From: Burkholderiales bacterium
GTDB taxonomy: Bacteria; Pseudomonadota; Gammaproteobacteria; Burkholderiales; JACMKV01
Direction: 5' to 3'
Assembly: GCA_013695435.1 (NCBI GenBank)
Contig: JACDAM010000226.1
Span: 1-38,018 of the forward strand
DNA: 38,018 nucleotides
The notes under the pieces were generated by a model, which made no database searches, had not been told where the DNA came from, and worked only from the letters and a program-made list of their open reading frames with translations. Positions 12,268 to 22,753 of the stretch are shown here, one piece after another. Position 1 is the stretch's first letter. The number at the start of each line of letters is the position of its first letter. A program made the position numbers and the translations under genes.

Positions 12268-12480
12268 CTAGTTTATCGGCGATTGACTCGCTCCGCTGCC
12301 GCTTCCCGCTCCGGCGGGGAAGCTTCGCGTTCGATTGTCGTCGCAAACTAAATCCACACACCTGCCTCATTGGGGTGCGCGCTAACCGGGCTGCGCTAAG
12401 CGGCTGCACCAAGCGGCTGTACAAGCAGCCGCAGCAAGCGCGTTTCCGGCAGGTGGAGGCTTAACCCTAGAGGAGAAATC
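12268..12480 (+). promoter_or_regulatory. Structured rpsB leader (candidate S2 autoregulatory region)
   Basis: The predicted 5' leader contains a 7-bp hairpin, gcttccc (12301-12307) with gggaagc (12317-12323). Further on, cagccgc (12426-12432) can pair with either of two identical upstream copies of gcggctg (12400-12406 or 12413-12419), so two helices are mutually exclusive. The rpsB Shine-Dalgarno GAGGAG (12470-12475) lies 37 nt after that arm. Ribosomal-protein S2 leaders with autoregulation are known in proteobacteria. I cannot confirm that this one matches a known class. Confidence 0.45.
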
Positions 12481-13218
12481 GTGTCGACAACCATGCGGCA
12501 AATGCTGGAAGCTGGCGTCCATTTCGGACACCAGACGCGTTACTGGAACCCCAAGATGGCCCCGTATATCTTCGGCCATCGCAATAAAATCCATATCATC
12601 AATCTCGAACAGTCGCTGGCCATGTACAACGAGGCGACGAAGTATGTGCGTCAGCTTGCGGCCAACAAGGGCACGATCCTGTTCGTCGGCACCAAACGAC
12701 AGGCGCGCGAAATCATCCGCGAAGAGGCGTCGCGCTGCGGTTCGCCGTATGTCGATTATCGCTGGCTCGGCGGCATGCTGACCAACTACAAAACGGTCAA
12801 ACTGTCGGTCAAGCGTCTGCGCGATATGCAAGCCATGGTCGCGGACGGTTCGCTGGAAAAGCTGACCAAAAAAGAAGGGCTCGAATTCCAGCGCGAACTG
12901 GATAAGCTCGAACGCAGCCTCGGCGGCATCAAGGACATGGATACGCTACCCGATGCGCTGTTCGTCATCGATGTCGGTTATCAGAAAGGCGCGATCACCG
13001 AAGCTGTGAAACTGAAGGTGCCGGTGGTAGCGGTCGTCGATACCAATCACACGCCCGACGGCGTCGACTACATGATTCCGGGCAACGACGATTCGAGCCG
13101 CGCCATCCGCCTGTACGCGCGCGGCATCGCCGATGCAGTGCTCGAAGGGCGCTCGCAGATCATCAGCGAAATCGTCGATGATGAATTTGTCGAAGTCGAC
13201 GATCAGGCAAGCGCCTAG
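12481..13218 (+). CDS. rpsB: 30S ribosomal protein S2
   Basis: A protein of 245 aa. S2 is a primary-to-late assembling small-subunit protein. The N-terminus [22 protein letters not shown] is the classical S2 signature, followed by [12 protein letters not shown] and [11 protein letters not shown]. The second S2 signature ([19 protein letters not shown]) is also present. The start is GTG 12481 with Shine-Dalgarno GAGGAG five bases upstream. The in-frame ATG at 12493 would cut the usual N-terminal residues, so GTG is preferred. It is the first gene of the rpsB-tsf-pyrH-frr run. Confidence 0.98.
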   Translation: MSTTMRQMLEAGVHFGHQTRYWNPKMAPYIFGHRNKIHIINLEQSLAMYNEATKYVRQLAANKGTILFVGTKRQAREIIREEASRCGSPYVDYRWLGGMLTNYKTVKLSVKRLRDMQAMVADGSLEKLTKKEGLEFQRELDKLERSLGGIKDMDTLPDALFVIDVGYQKGAITEAVKLKVPVVAVVDTNHTPDGVDYMIPGNDDSSRAIRLYARGIADAVLEGRSQIISEIVDDEFVEVDDQASA

Positions 13219-13249
13219 AACTAGCAATTCAAAAACAGCAGGAGCAGGC

Positions 13250-14128
13250 ATGGCGGAAGTTAGCGCGAGCATGGTGAAAGATCTGCGCGAGGCGACCGGC
13301 CTCGGCATGATGGAATGCAAGAAGGCTCTGGTCGAATCCCACGGTGACATGCAGGCGGCCGAGCAATTGCTACGCATCAAAAGCGGCGCCAAGGCCGGCA
13401 AGGTAGCGGGACGCATCGCCGCCGAAGGGCGTGTCGCAGCTTTTGTCGCTGTCGACCGTCGCAGCGGTGCGCTGGTCGAGGTCAATTGCGAGACCGATTT
13501 CGTTGCCAAGGACGAGAGTTTTGCGGGTTTCGCGCAATCGGTTGCCGAAGCAATCGCCGATAGCGATCCATCCGATGTTGGCGCGCTCGCCGACGTCCCG
13601 CTGTCGTCTGGCGAATCCGTCGAAGCGGTGCGCAAGGCGCTGATTGCGAAGCTGGGTGAAAACATCAGCGTGCGCCGCTTTGTGCGTCTGGAGACCGAAG
13701 GCCGGCTCGCCGTCTATCTGCATGGCGCGAAAATCGGCGTACTGGTCGACTACCATGGCGGCGACGAGAACCTGGGCAAGGATATCGCGATGCATATCGC
13801 GGCGATGAAACCGGTTTGCGTCGCCAGGGAAGACGTTCCGGCCGATCTGCTTGCCAGCGAGCGCGCGATTTATACCGCGCAAGCCGCGGATAGCGGCAAG
13901 CCGGCCGCGATTCTCGAAAAAATGGTCGACGGCCGCATCGCAAAATATCTGGCGGAAGTGACCCTTCTGGAGCAACCTTTCGTCAAAGATGGCGAGCGCA
14001 CCGTGCAGCATTTGCTCAAGGCCAGCGATGCGTGCGTCAACAGGTTCCAGATGTTCGTCGTCGGTCAGGGAATCGAGAAGAAAGCCAACGATTTCGTCGC
14101 GGAAGTCATCTCCCAGGCGAAAGGCTAG
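13250..14128 (+). CDS. tsf: Translation elongation factor Ts
   Basis: A protein of 292 aa that catalyses nucleotide exchange on EF-Tu. The N-terminal UBA-like segment ([20 protein letters not shown]) and the conserved core [12 protein letters not shown] are present, followed by the dimerisation/core domains ([17 protein letters not shown]). ATG 13250 has AGGAG at 13240-13244, which fixes the start. The open frame continues upstream into rpsB, but that part is out of frame with S2 and not coding. It lies 31 bp after rpsB. Confidence 0.98.
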   Translation: MAEVSASMVKDLREATGLGMMECKKALVESHGDMQAAEQLLRIKSGAKAGKVAGRIAAEGRVAAFVAVDRRSGALVEVNCETDFVAKDESFAGFAQSVAEAIADSDPSDVGALADVPLSSGESVEAVRKALIAKLGENISVRRFVRLETEGRLAVYLHGAKIGVLVDYHGGDENLGKDIAMHIAAMKPVCVAREDVPADLLASERAIYTAQAADSGKPAAILEKMVDGRIAKYLAEVTLLEQPFVKDGERTVQHLLKASDACVNRFQMFVVGQGIEKKANDFVAEVISQAKG

Positions 14129-14130
14129 CG

Positions 14131-14862
14131 ATGCTGGTCGCCACTCCAGTCACGACGGCTTACAAGCGCATCATGCTGAAGATCAGCGGTGAAGCGCTGA
14201 TGGGCGCGGACAGCTACGGCATCAACCGCGCCACTATCGAACGCATCGTTGCCGAAATCGCCGAAGTCGTCGGGCTCGGCGTCGAGGTCGGCATCGTCAT
14301 CGGCGGCGGCAATATCTTTCGCGGCGTAGCTCTCGGCGCGGCCGGCATGGACCGGGCGACTGCCGATTACATGGGCATGCTCGCAACACTCATGAATGCG
14401 CTCGCCTTGCAGGACGCGATGCGCCGCGTGAACCTGGTCAGCCGCGTGCAGTCGGCGCTGCGGATCGATCAGGTCGCCGAACCGTATATTCGCGGAAAGG
14501 CGATTCGCTATCTCGAAGAGGGCAGGGTGGTCATTTTCGCCGCCGGCACCGGCAATCCTTTTTTTACGACCGACACGGCCGCCGCATTACGCGGCATGGA
14601 AATGAACGTCGACGTCGTGATCAAAGCGACCAAGGTCGACGGTGTCTACACCGCTGATCCGAAAACCAACCCGGATGCTACGCGCTACCGGCGCTTGAGT
14701 TTCGACGAAGCGATCGAAAAAAAATTGCAAGTGATGGACGCCACGGCGTTGACCTTGTGCCGCGATCAAAAACTGCCGATCAGCGTGTTCAATATTTCCA
14801 AGCCGCGGGCATTGAAGCGGGTGGTCATGGGCGAAGACGAAGGCACACTGGTGCATTGCTGA
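14131..14862 (+). CDS. pyrH: UMP kinase
   Basis: A 243-aa bacterial-type hexameric UMP kinase of the amino-acid-kinase fold, phosphorylating UMP to UDP. Visible motifs are [13 protein letters not shown] (P-loop substitute), [43 protein letters not shown] and [17 protein letters not shown] 14131 lies two bases after the tsf stop. The N-terminus carries a short extra leader ([11 protein letters not shown]) before the fold. A tsf-pyrH-frr order is standard. Confidence 0.98.
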   Translation: MLVATPVTTAYKRIMLKISGEALMGADSYGINRATIERIVAEIAEVVGLGVEVGIVIGGGNIFRGVALGAAGMDRATADYMGMLATLMNALALQDAMRRVNLVSRVQSALRIDQVAEPYIRGKAIRYLEEGRVVIFAAGTGNPFFTTDTAAALRGMEMNVDVVIKATKVDGVYTADPKTNPDATRYRRLSFDEAIEKKLQVMDATALTLCRDQKLPISVFNISKPRALKRVVMGEDEGTLVHC

Positions 14863-14875
14863 AAGGGGCCGAACG

Positions 14876-15433
14876 ATGATCGCAGACGTCAAGAAATCCG
14901 CCGAACAGAAAATGCAGAAATCGCTCGAGGCGCTGAAGACCGATCTGGGCAAAGTACGCACCGGGCGCGCACACACCGGCATTCTCGATCACGTAACGGT
15001 CGATTATTACGGCACGCCGACGCCGATCACCCAGGTCGCCAACGTCAACCTGCTCGACGCGCGCACCATCAGCGTCACGCCATGGGAAAAAAAAATGGGC
15101 GCGGCAATCGAAAAAGCGATTCGCGAATCGGATCTCGGGCTCAACCCGTCCACGGTCGGCGAAATTGTTCGTGTTCCCATGCCGGCCCTGACCGAGGAGC
15201 GGCGCCGCGATTTGATCAAGGTCGTGCGCCATGAAGCCGAAAATGCGCGGGTCGCGGTGCGCAACATCCGCCGCGACGCGAACGCCGGGCTCAAGGAGAT
15301 GCTGAAGGAAAAGGCCGTTGCCGAAGACGCCGAACGGCGCGCCGAAGAAGACATCCAGAAGCTGACCGATCGCTATATCGCCGAAATCGATAAAGCGCTG
15401 CAGTCGAAAGAAGCCGACCTGCTCGCGGTCTAG
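14876..15433 (+). CDS. frr: Ribosome recycling factor
   Basis: A protein of 185 aa, exactly the family length. RRF with EF-G splits post-termination ribosomes. The helical domain ([19 protein letters not shown]), [19 protein letters not shown], the domain II beta segment ([17 protein letters not shown]) and the long C-terminal helix ([18 protein letters not shown]) are all present. It starts at ATG 14876, with AAGGGG upstream, 13 bp after pyrH. Confidence 0.98.
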   Translation: MIADVKKSAEQKMQKSLEALKTDLGKVRTGRAHTGILDHVTVDYYGTPTPITQVANVNLLDARTISVTPWEKKMGAAIEKAIRESDLGLNPSTVGEIVRVPMPALTEERRRDLIKVVRHEAENARVAVRNIRRDANAGLKEMLKEKAVAEDAERRAEEDIQKLTDRYIAEIDKALQSKEADLLAV

Positions 15434-15461
15434 ATCAGTCGTTGTTTTCAGTCCCACGATA

Positions 15462-16289
15462 ATGAGCGCGCATCCGAGTTCAACAGTCGTCATCCCGCAA
15501 ACTTCCGGGGTACCCCGCCATATCGCGATCATCATGGACGGCAACGGCCGCTGGGCAAAGCAGCGATTTCTGCCGCGTATCGCTGGTCACCGGCGCGGTA
15601 TCGAAACCGTGCGCGCCACCATCAAGACCTGCATAAAACGCGAGATCGGCTATCTGACCCTATTCGCGTTCAGCAGCGAAAACTGGCGGCGTCCGGAAGA
15701 CGAAGTCGTGTTTCTGATGGAGTTATTCGTGCGCGCGCTCGAGCAAGAGGTCGCCAAGCTGCACGAGAATGGCATTTGCTTCAAGGTTGTCGGGGATATG
15801 TCGGCGTTCGATCCCTCGCTTGTCGAATTGATCCACGATGCGGAACAACTGACCGCGCGCAATACAAGGCTCGTTCTGACCATTGCCGCCAATTATGGCG
15901 GGCGCTGGGACGTGATGCAGGCGATCAATCGCTTGCGCAAAGCACATCCGCACGCACATGAAGATCTGACCGAGCTTGACCTCGCGCCGTATCTATCGAT
16001 GCATTACGCGCCGGAGCCCGACCTTTTCGTCCGTACCGGCGGCGAGTCGCGCATCAGCAACTTTCTGCTCTGGCAGCTTGCCTACACAGAACTGTATTTC
16101 ACCGATACGTTGTGGCCGGATTTCGACGCGGCTGCGCTCGATTGCGCAATCAGCGCCTATCGCCACCGCGAACGCCGTTTCGGACGAACCGGCGATCAAT
16201 TGCGGCAAAACGTTTCGCATTCCCGCGTCACCCCGTCAACCATTCCCGAAAAAACATCGCGCCGCCTCCCGCACAAACAAAATGTTTAA
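15462..16289 (+). CDS. uppS: Undecaprenyl diphosphate synthase (cis-prenyltransferase)
   Basis: A protein of 275 aa. It extends farnesyl-PP with isopentenyl-PP to C55-PP, the lipid carrier for peptidoglycan and other glycans. Motifs are [15 protein letters not shown] with the catalytic Asp, [21 protein letters not shown], and [15 protein letters not shown]. The last ~25 residues ([17 protein letters not shown]) exceed the normal ~250-aa enzyme and overlap the cdsA start by 8 bp. I regard them as an unconserved tail. Confidence 0.97.
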   Translation: MSAHPSSTVVIPQTSGVPRHIAIIMDGNGRWAKQRFLPRIAGHRRGIETVRATIKTCIKREIGYLTLFAFSSENWRRPEDEVVFLMELFVRALEQEVAKLHENGICFKVVGDMSAFDPSLVELIHDAEQLTARNTRLVLTIAANYGGRWDVMQAINRLRKAHPHAHEDLTELDLAPYLSMHYAPEPDLFVRTGGESRISNFLLWQLAYTELYFTDTLWPDFDAAALDCAISAYRHRERRFGRTGDQLRQNVSHSRVTPSTIPEKTSRRLPHKQNV

Positions 16290-17106
16290 AAAACGGCTGG
16301 CGACGGCAGCCGTTCTTCTCGTTATATCTCTTGCCGCGCTGTTTTATTTTCCACACGGTTTCTGGCTGGCGTTCGTGTTTGTTCTGGTCGGAATCAGCGC
16401 ATGGGAATGGGCGGGATTAGCCGCTTACTCGGGCCCGGTTAAAGTCGCGTACGCGTTAGCGGTACCGGCTCTTTGCGTGGCGGCGGCGCAGGGGCTGGCG
16501 CCACTGCAGGCTTCGGTCAAGCTCATGCCATTTGCGCTGGCCTCGCTGTTTTGGGCATTGATCGCGCCGCTCTGGCTCGGGCGCAAGTGGCAAACGCGCC
16601 AGCCGCTGGTCCTGGCTTTAACCGGTCTGCTGCTTCTGGTTCCCTTCGGGCTCGGTCTGATCGCGTTGCGCGCGATCAGTCCGGTATTGCTGCTGCAGGT
16701 GCTGGGCGTCGTCTGGGTTGCGGATAGCGCCGCCTATTTCGCCGGACGCCGGCTCGGCAGATACAAGCTTGCACCCAGCATCAGCCCAGGCAAGACCTGG
16801 GAGGGCGCAGTCGGGGGCGTGATTGCGGTCGCTTTGTACGGAGTGATCTGGCTTGCCAGCGAATACTTTGTCGGCAGTCCGATGCGCGGGCCCGCCGGCC
16901 TTTTCGAACTGACCGCGATGCTGCTGCTGGTGCCGGCCAGCATCGTCGGCGATCTTTTTGAATCGTGGATGAAGCGCCTGGCGGCAGTCAAGGACAGCGG
17001 TGTGCTGTTGCCGGGCCACGGTGGCCTGCTCGACCGCATCGATGGCCTCACCGCCGCTGTACCCGTGGCCGCGTTCGCCATTCTCTATCTGCGCGCGTTG
17101 CCGTAG
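16282..17106 (+). CDS. cdsA: Phosphatidate cytidylyltransferase
   Basis: A 274-aa integral membrane enzyme making CDP-diacylglycerol from CTP and phosphatidate, the branch point of phospholipid synthesis. Several hydrophobic helices cover most of the protein. The C-terminal CDS signature is visible in [19 protein letters not shown], preceded by [10 protein letters not shown] and [12 protein letters not shown] chose ATG 16282 ([10 protein letters not shown]), which overlaps uppS by 8 bp. The longer open frame upstream is inside uppS and gives no membrane character. Confidence 0.96.
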   Translation: MFKKRLATAAVLLVISLAALFYFPHGFWLAFVFVLVGISAWEWAGLAAYSGPVKVAYALAVPALCVAAAQGLAPLQASVKLMPFALASLFWALIAPLWLGRKWQTRQPLVLALTGLLLLVPFGLGLIALRAISPVLLLQVLGVVWVADSAAYFAGRRLGRYKLAPSISPGKTWEGAVGGVIAVALYGVIWLASEYFVGSPMRGPAGLFELTAMLLLVPASIVGDLFESWMKRLAAVKDSGVLLPGHGGLLDRIDGLTAAVPVAAFAILYLRALP

Positions 17107-17114
17107 CCCGACCG

Positions 17115-18293
17115 ATGAAACGGGAAGCGATTGCCATCCTTGGCGCAACCGGCAGCATCGGCGTCAGTACGCTGGCTGTGATCGAGCGTCATCCCGATAA
17201 ATTCGAGATCATCGCGCTGACCGCGCATTCGCAGGTGCCGCGCCTGTTCGAGCAATGCCAGCGCTTTGCGCCTCGCTATGCCGTCATGCTCGATATCGTC
17301 GCGGCCGGGCAATTGCGCGGTCTCGTCAAGCAGGCCAACCTCCGTTGCGAGGTCCTGCACGGCGCTGATGCACTGGAGCAGATCGCCGCCCTCGGCGAAG
17401 TCGATACCGTCATGGCCGCCATCGTCGGCGCAGCAGGTTTGCGTTCGGTACTCGCCGCGGCGCGCGCCGGAAAGAAAATCCTGCTGGCGAACAAGGAAGC
17501 GCTGGTGATGGCCGGCGCCTTGTTGGTCGAAACCGTGCGCGCCAATAAGGCAAAGCTGTTGCCGATCGACAGCGAGCATAACGCGATTTTTCAGGCCTTG
17601 CCTCATGACTTCGCCGGCGATCTCGCCGCCGCCGGTGTGCGCCGCATTCTGTTGACGGCATCGGGCGGGCCGTTCCGGCTGACACCGGCGCATGAACTTG
17701 AGCGCGTAACGCCCGATGAGGCTTGCGCGCATCCGAACTGGGTGATGGGGCGCAAAATTTCGGTCGACTCTGCGACCATGATGAACAAAGGCCTCGAAGT
17801 CATCGAAGCGCGCTGGCTGTTCAATGCCGCGCCCGGACAGATCGAGGTCGTGATTCATCCGCAAAGCATCGTCCATTCGCTGGTCGAATACATCGACGGT
17901 TCGCTGATAGCGCAACTCGGCAACCCGGACATGCGTACGCCGATCGCCCATGCTCTGGGTTTTCCTAAACGCATATCGGCAGGCGTTGCGCCGCTCGATC
18001 TGTTCAAGACAGCGCTCGAATTCAGCGCGCCCGACCCGGTTCGCTTTCCGTGCCTGAACCTGGCATATCAAAGCTTGCAAACAGGCGGCTCGGCGCCGGC
18101 CATTCTGAATGCAGCCAACGAGGTCGCCGTGGCCGGTTTTCTCGACGGTCGTCTCGGCTTCACGCGGATTCCGCACCTGATCGAAGGGGTGCTGAATGAG
18201 GTCGAAAGCAGCCCGCTGACGATGCTCGACGACGCGCTGCACGCGGATTCGCGCGCTCGCGATGCGGCACGGCAATGGATCGCACGCTGCTGA
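17115..18293 (+). CDS. dxr: 1-deoxy-D-xylulose 5-phosphate reductoisomerase
   Basis: A protein of 392 aa of the non-mevalonate isoprenoid pathway, converting DXP to MEP with NADPH. The N-terminal nucleotide-binding loop is ILGATGSIG, followed by [12 protein letters not shown]. The metal-binding region is [14 protein letters not shown]. The flexible-loop and substrate motifs are TASGGPFR and [19 protein letters not shown]. The start ATG 17115 is 8 bp after the cdsA stop. It supplies isopentenyl-PP used by UppS two genes upstream. Confidence 0.98.
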   Translation: MKREAIAILGATGSIGVSTLAVIERHPDKFEIIALTAHSQVPRLFEQCQRFAPRYAVMLDIVAAGQLRGLVKQANLRCEVLHGADALEQIAALGEVDTVMAAIVGAAGLRSVLAAARAGKKILLANKEALVMAGALLVETVRANKAKLLPIDSEHNAIFQALPHDFAGDLAAAGVRRILLTASGGPFRLTPAHELERVTPDEACAHPNWVMGRKISVDSATMMNKGLEVIEARWLFNAAPGQIEVVIHPQSIVHSLVEYIDGSLIAQLGNPDMRTPIAHALGFPKRISAGVAPLDLFKTALEFSAPDPVRFPCLNLAYQSLQTGGSAPAILNAANEVAVAGFLDGRLGFTRIPHLIEGVLNEVESSPLTMLDDALHADSRARDAARQWIARC

Positions 18294-18422
18294 TCGATCG
18301 CGCCCAAGGAACTAAACTTATGCGCTGCCGGCCAAGGCTGGCGCGCTGCTCGATAACAGCATCGCTGCCGAAATGTCGGAAAGCGATTGCACCGATCGCT
18401 AACAGCCTGTGAGTACATAGCT

Positions 18423-19787
18423 ATGCAATTCCTCTTGACCATTGCCGCTTTCATCGTCGCGCTCAGTCTGCTGGTTGTGATCCACGAACTCGGCCACTAC
18501 CTTGTTGCGCGCGTCTGTAATGTGAAAGTGCTGCGCTTTTCGCTCGGCTTCGGCAAACGGCTTGCGTCGATTCGACGCGGCTCCGACCAGACCGAATGGT
18601 CGCTGGCGGCGATTCCACTCGGCGGTTACGTGAAGATGCTCGACGAGCGCGAAGGCGAAGTCGCGGAAGCCGATTTGCCTCGCGCTTTCAACCGGCAGAC
18701 GGTAGGGCGCCGCTTCGCGATTGTCATCGCCGGGCCGACCGCGAATCTGTTGCTAGCAGTCTTTTTTTATTGGCTTCTGTTCGTCAGCGGCGTGCCCGGT
18801 CTGAAACCGGTGATCGCCGCGCCCGCTGCGCAAACACCCGCTGCCATCGCCGGATTCAACGCTGGAGATATGCCGGTTTCCATCGCTGGCGAGCGCGTCG
18901 ATACCTGGCAGGATGTGCGCTGGCAGTTGATGCGATCCGGTGTCGGGCAGGCTCAGGTCAGCATCGAAGTTGTCGATGCCAATCAGCGAATCGTCGAACG
19001 CGATCTCGATGTCTCCGGGATCAGCCCCGATGATCTTGACGCCGATTTTCTGGCGAAGCTGGGCTTCACGCGCCTGCAGCCCGAATTGCCGCCGGTTATC
19101 GGTGAGGTGGTTGCAGGCGGGGCAGCCGCGGCCGGCGGTTTACAGAAGGGCGACCGTATTGTTGCGATCAGCGGGAAACCGGTTGCCCAGTGGTCCGAAG
19201 TGGTCGCTGCCGTACGCGCCAACCCGGAACGCGCGCTGCAGGTGCAGATCGATCGCGGCGGAACCGGAATGACGCTGACCCTGACGCCGCAATCTGTCAG
19301 TGAAAACGGCGCCGGCATTGGACGCATCGGCGCAGCGCCCCAGCTCGATCAGGACGTGATGAAGAGCCTGATGACCGAGGTGCGCTACGGGCCGTTCGAG
19401 AGCCTCGGCAAAGCGGTGGCGAAAACCTGGGACACCTCGGTTTTCACGCTGCAGATGCTCGGCAAAATGGTCATGGGACAGGTCTCGCTCAAAAACATCA
19501 GCGGACCCATCACCATCGCCGATTATGCCGGTCAGTCGGCGCAGGTCGGCTGGATCGCTTACGTTGGATTTCTGGCGCTGATCAGCATCAGCCTCGCCGT
19601 CCTGAATCTGCTGCCGATTCCTTTATTGGATGGCGGACATTTAATGTATTATATCGTCGAAATTATTACCGGCAGCCCGGTGTCGGAGAAGGTCATGGAA
19701 ATCGGGCAACAACTCGGCATGGCGCTGCTTTTCACCCTGATGGCGCTCGCCATATACAACGATATCAATCGGCTGATCGGCGGCTAA
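18423..19787 (+). CDS. rseP: RIP zinc metalloprotease RseP (site-2 protease)
   Basis: A 454-aa inner-membrane protease. The first helix carries zinc site His21-Glu22-x-x-His25 (VVIHELGHYLVARV), and the last helices carry the third ligand in NLLPIPLLDGGHLMYY. Two PDZ domains lie between (about 115-205 and 205-290, for example EVVAGGAAAAGGLQKGDRI). It cleaves anti-sigma factor RseA after DegS, and remnant signal peptides. ATG 18423 gives the correct short N-terminus; the upstream codons are unlike the family. A 129-bp gap separates it from dxr, in which I see no convincing promoter. Confidence 0.97.
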   Translation: MQFLLTIAAFIVALSLLVVIHELGHYLVARVCNVKVLRFSLGFGKRLASIRRGSDQTEWSLAAIPLGGYVKMLDEREGEVAEADLPRAFNRQTVGRRFAIVIAGPTANLLLAVFFYWLLFVSGVPGLKPVIAAPAAQTPAAIAGFNAGDMPVSIAGERVDTWQDVRWQLMRSGVGQAQVSIEVVDANQRIVERDLDVSGISPDDLDADFLAKLGFTRLQPELPPVIGEVVAGGAAAAGGLQKGDRIVAISGKPVAQWSEVVAAVRANPERALQVQIDRGGTGMTLTLTPQSVSENGAGIGRIGAAPQLDQDVMKSLMTEVRYGPFESLGKAVAKTWDTSVFTLQMLGKMVMGQVSLKNISGPITIADYAGQSAQVGWIAYVGFLALISISLAVLNLLPIPLLDGGHLMYYIVEIITGSPVSEKVMEIGQQLGMALLFTLMALAIYNDINRLIGG

Positions 19788-19843
19788 ATGCCGGCCCATG
19801 GCGGTCCAGCGGATCGGCTGATACTCGATACAACTCATATCGG

Positions 19844-22132
19844 ATGCGGATGAACAGATTACGGCTGGCGTTCTTCGTTTTTTTTTCATCGCTCAGTTTC
19901 AGCACAAGTTTCAACGCCCAGGCAATCGAACCGTTCATCGTCAAGGACATTCGCGTCGAAGGCATACAGCGCACCGAAGCGGGCACCGTATTCAGCTACC
20001 TGCCGATCAAGGTCGGCGACACAATCGATGACGAGAAGGCCGCGGCCGCGATCAAATCGCTGTATGCGACCGGCTTCTTCAAGGATGTGCGGCTGGAAGC
20101 GGAAAACGGCATTCTGCTGGTCATGGTGCAGGAGCGGCCGGCGATCGCTTCCGTCGAAATCACCGGCAACAAGGAATTCGAAACCGAACAGTTGAAGACC
20201 GGTCTGAAGCAGGTCGGCCTGGCCGAATCGCGCATTTTCGACAAAGCGTTGCTCGACCGCGCCGAACAGGAGCTGAAGCGCCAATACATCAGCCGCGGCA
20301 GATATGGCGCCAGTGTCACGACGACGACGACTCCGCTCGAACGCAATCGTGTCGCCATCAATTTCGCGATCAACGAAGGCGATGTCGCGAAGATCCGCCA
20401 GATCAACATCATCGGCAACAAGGTCTTCGGCGAAAAAGAACTGCGCGATGTTTTCATCTTGCGAACGCCCGGGCTTTTTACCTGGTTCACTGATAATGAC
20501 CAGTATTCGAAGCAGAAGCTGTCCGCCGATCTTGAAAACCTGCGCTCGTATTACCTGAATCGCGGCTATCTCGAGTTTGCGATCGATTCGACCCAGGTTT
20601 CGATCACGCCGGACAAGAAGGATATCTATATCACCGTCAACGTTTCGGAAGGACCGAAATACACGGTAGCGGACGTCAAGCTGGCCGGCGAGCTTTTGGT
20701 GCCCGAAGAAGAATTGCGCAAACTGATCAAGCTCGAACCCGGCGAAGTGTTTTCGCGTCAGCTCCTGACCGAATCGACCAAACTGATCAGCGATCGTCTC
20801 GGCGACGACGGTTACGCTTTCGCCAACGTCAACGCCGCGCCCGAAGTCGACAAAACCAACCAGCAGGTTTCGTTTACGTTTTTCGTCGATCCCGGGCGTC
20901 GTGTTTATGTCCGGCGCATCAACGTCTCCGGCAATACACGCACGCGCGACGAGGTGATCCGGCGTGAATTGCGGCAATTGGAAAGCGGCTGGTACTCGGC
21001 CGAGAAACTGAATCGCTCGAAACAGCGCGTCGACAAGCTCGGCTTCTTTTCCGAGGTCAACGTCGAGACGCCGGCGGTGCCGGCGACGACCGATCAGGTC
21101 GATATCAATCTGAGCGTGGTCGAACGGCCGACTGGGAACATTCTGCTCGGCGCCGGCGTCTCGAGCTCGGATGGTCTGATTCTGAGCGGCTCGATCGCGC
21201 AAAACAACGTGTTCGGTTCCGGCAACCAGTTATCGTTGCAAGTAAATAGCGGCCGCATCAACTCGGTCTATTCCATCTCCTACACGAACCCGTATTACAC
21301 GGTCGACGGTATCAGCCGCGGCTTCGATATTTACCGGCGCGACGTTGATCCGACTTCGCTGTCGGTCGGCAGCTTCCGCACATCGACGCTTGGCGGCGGC
21401 GTTCGTTTCGGCGTGCCGATTTCCGAGCGCGATACGGTGAATTACGGCCTCGCGTACGAACGCACCGAGCTCGATGTCTTCGCCGACAGCCCGCAGCGTT
21501 TCAAGGATTTCGTGACCACGTTTGGCAACGACAATTCGACCTTGCTCGGCAGCATCGGGTTTACCCGCGATGGCCGCGACAGTCTGATTTACCCGACCAG
21601 CGGCTCGCTGCAGCGGATTTCGACGGAAATCGGTTTGCCGGGCGCCGATCTCAAGTACTACAAGCTGTCGTATCAACATCAGAAATATTTTCCGCTGAGC
21701 CGGACGTTTACGTTGCTGCTGAACGGCGAACTCGGTGCGGGCGGCGGCTATGGCGACACGCCCTTGCCGTTTTTCAAAAACTTTTTCGCCGGCGGCAATA
21801 ACTCGGTGCGTGGTTACGACACGAGTTCGCTCGGCCCGCGCGATAACAACGGCGACGCGCTCGGGGGTCGTTACCGGATCGTCGGCAACGCCGAACTGCT
21901 GTTTCCGTTCCCCGGCGTGACCGATGACAAATCCTTGCGTATGAGCACGTTCGTGGATGCCGGCACCGTCGATGACAGCTTCAGCTTTTCGGAATTGCGC
22001 TATTCGGTCGGCATCGCCGTCGCCTGGGTTTCGCCGGTCGGCCCGCTGAAAGTCAGCATTGCCCAGCCGATCAACGACGAGCCGGGCGACGAGGTGCAGC
22101 GTTTTCAATTCGTTTTCGGCACGGCATTCTAA
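19844..22132 (+). CDS. bamA: Outer-membrane protein assembly factor BamA
   Basis: A 762-aa Omp85 protein that inserts beta-barrel proteins in the outer membrane. A signal peptide (LRLAFFVFFSSLSFSTSFNA, cleaved near residues 25-28) precedes five POTRA domains, the first beginning at FIVKDIRVEG. A 16-strand barrel occupies about 420-762, with the diagnostic loop-6 motif VRGYDTSSLGPRD and a terminal aromatic residue (FQFVFGTAF). Either ATG 19844 or ATG 19850 could start it; both keep the signal peptide. The rseP-bamA-skp-lpxD-fabZ-lpxA-lpxB order is the classical envelope cluster. Confidence 0.98.
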   Translation: MRMNRLRLAFFVFFSSLSFSTSFNAQAIEPFIVKDIRVEGIQRTEAGTVFSYLPIKVGDTIDDEKAAAAIKSLYATGFFKDVRLEAENGILLVMVQERPAIASVEITGNKEFETEQLKTGLKQVGLAESRIFDKALLDRAEQELKRQYISRGRYGASVTTTTTPLERNRVAINFAINEGDVAKIRQINIIGNKVFGEKELRDVFILRTPGLFTWFTDNDQYSKQKLSADLENLRSYYLNRGYLEFAIDSTQVSITPDKKDIYITVNVSEGPKYTVADVKLAGELLVPEEELRKLIKLEPGEVFSRQLLTESTKLISDRLGDDGYAFANVNAAPEVDKTNQQVSFTFFVDPGRRVYVRRINVSGNTRTRDEVIRRELRQLESGWYSAEKLNRSKQRVDKLGFFSEVNVETPAVPATTDQVDINLSVVERPTGNILLGAGVSSSDGLILSGSIAQNNVFGSGNQLSLQVNSGRINSVYSISYTNPYYTVDGISRGFDIYRRDVDPTSLSVGSFRTSTLGGGVRFGVPISERDTVNYGLAYERTELDVFADSPQRFKDFVTTFGNDNSTLLGSIGFTRDGRDSLIYPTSGSLQRISTEIGLPGADLKYYKLSYQHQKYFPLSRTFTLLLNGELGAGGGYGDTPLPFFKNFFAGGNNSVRGYDTSSLGPRDNNGDALGGRYRIVGNAELLFPFPGVTDDKSLRMSTFVDAGTVDDSFSFSELRYSVGIAVAWVSPVGPLKVSIAQPINDEPGDEVQRFQFVFGTAF

Positions 22133-22178
22133 TTCGATCAGAACGGATATTCGAGTCGGCAGTTAACAGGAGGTTACC

Positions 22179-22691
22179 TTGAAACAGATTTTTTCTACGT
22201 TCGCAGTAATGGCACTGCTGGCCGGCGGCCCGGCTGCAACGACGGTTTACGCAGCCGACGCCAAGGTCGGTTTCGTGAACACCGAGCGCGTATTCCGCGA
22301 AGCGGCGCCGGCGGTCAAAGCGCTGAAAAAGCTCGAGAAGGAATTCGCCGCACGCGAACAGGAGCTGCAGAAAATGGCGAAACAGACCAAGGACCTGCAG
22401 GCCGCGCTCGAAAAAGAATCGGTAACGATGTCGGAAAGCGAGCGCCGCAACAAGGAGCAGGATCTGGCGCGCATCAACCGCGATTTCCAGCGCCTGCAAC
22501 GCGAGTTTCGGGAGGACCTGAATCTGCGCAAGAACGAGGAGTTGGCATCCGTGCTCGAGCGTGCGAACAAAGTCATCCAGACTATCGCCGAAGCCGAGCA
22601 ATTCGACCTGATCCTGCAGGAAGCGGTCTACAAAAGCTCGCGCATCGACATCACCGACAAGGTCATCAAGGCGCTCGGCGGCGAAAAATAA
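22179..22691 (+). CDS. skp: Periplasmic chaperone Skp/OmpH family
   Basis: A 170-aa protein with a signal peptide ([17 protein letters not shown]..., Ala-x-Ala site near VYAADA) and then [15 protein letters not shown], the typical Skp beginning. A long charged coiled coil (about 55-135) forms the jellyfish tentacles. Skp holds unfolded outer-membrane proteins for BamA, encoded directly upstream. The start codon is TTG 22179, decided by a near-perfect Shine-Dalgarno AGGAGGT (22168-22174) four bases before it. The next ATG at 22209 would delete most of the signal peptide. Confidence 0.94.
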   Translation: MKQIFSTFAVMALLAGGPAATTVYAADAKVGFVNTERVFREAAPAVKALKKLEKEFAAREQELQKMAKQTKDLQAALEKESVTMSESERRNKEQDLARINRDFQRLQREFREDLNLRKNEELASVLERANKVIQTIAEAEQFDLILQEAVYKSSRIDITDKVIKALGGEK

Positions 22692-22753
22692 ACGGTAGCG
22701 TCAGCACGAGGATCTCGTTCTCGCTCGCGATTTTGTGTTCGCAGCTTACCACT

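Noticed and set aside
12114-12464. 116-codon Arg-rich frame in the rpsB upstream region
   Set aside because: It crosses the promoter and leader hairpins, has no Shine-Dalgarno, and its protein is only Arg-rich low complexity.
17085-18275. 396-codon minus-strand frame opposite dxr
   Set aside because: Dxr is complete and has every motif; the antisense frame has no family features.
18312-18345. Possible sigmaE-type -35 (ggaact) before rseP
   Set aside because: No matching -10 (tcaaa-like) at 15-17 bp, so it is not supported. The TTGCAC at 18387 with a poor -10 was also dropped.
19886-21202. 438-codon minus-strand frame opposite bamA
   Set aside because: It follows from the codon use of bamA; no signal, domain or start site.
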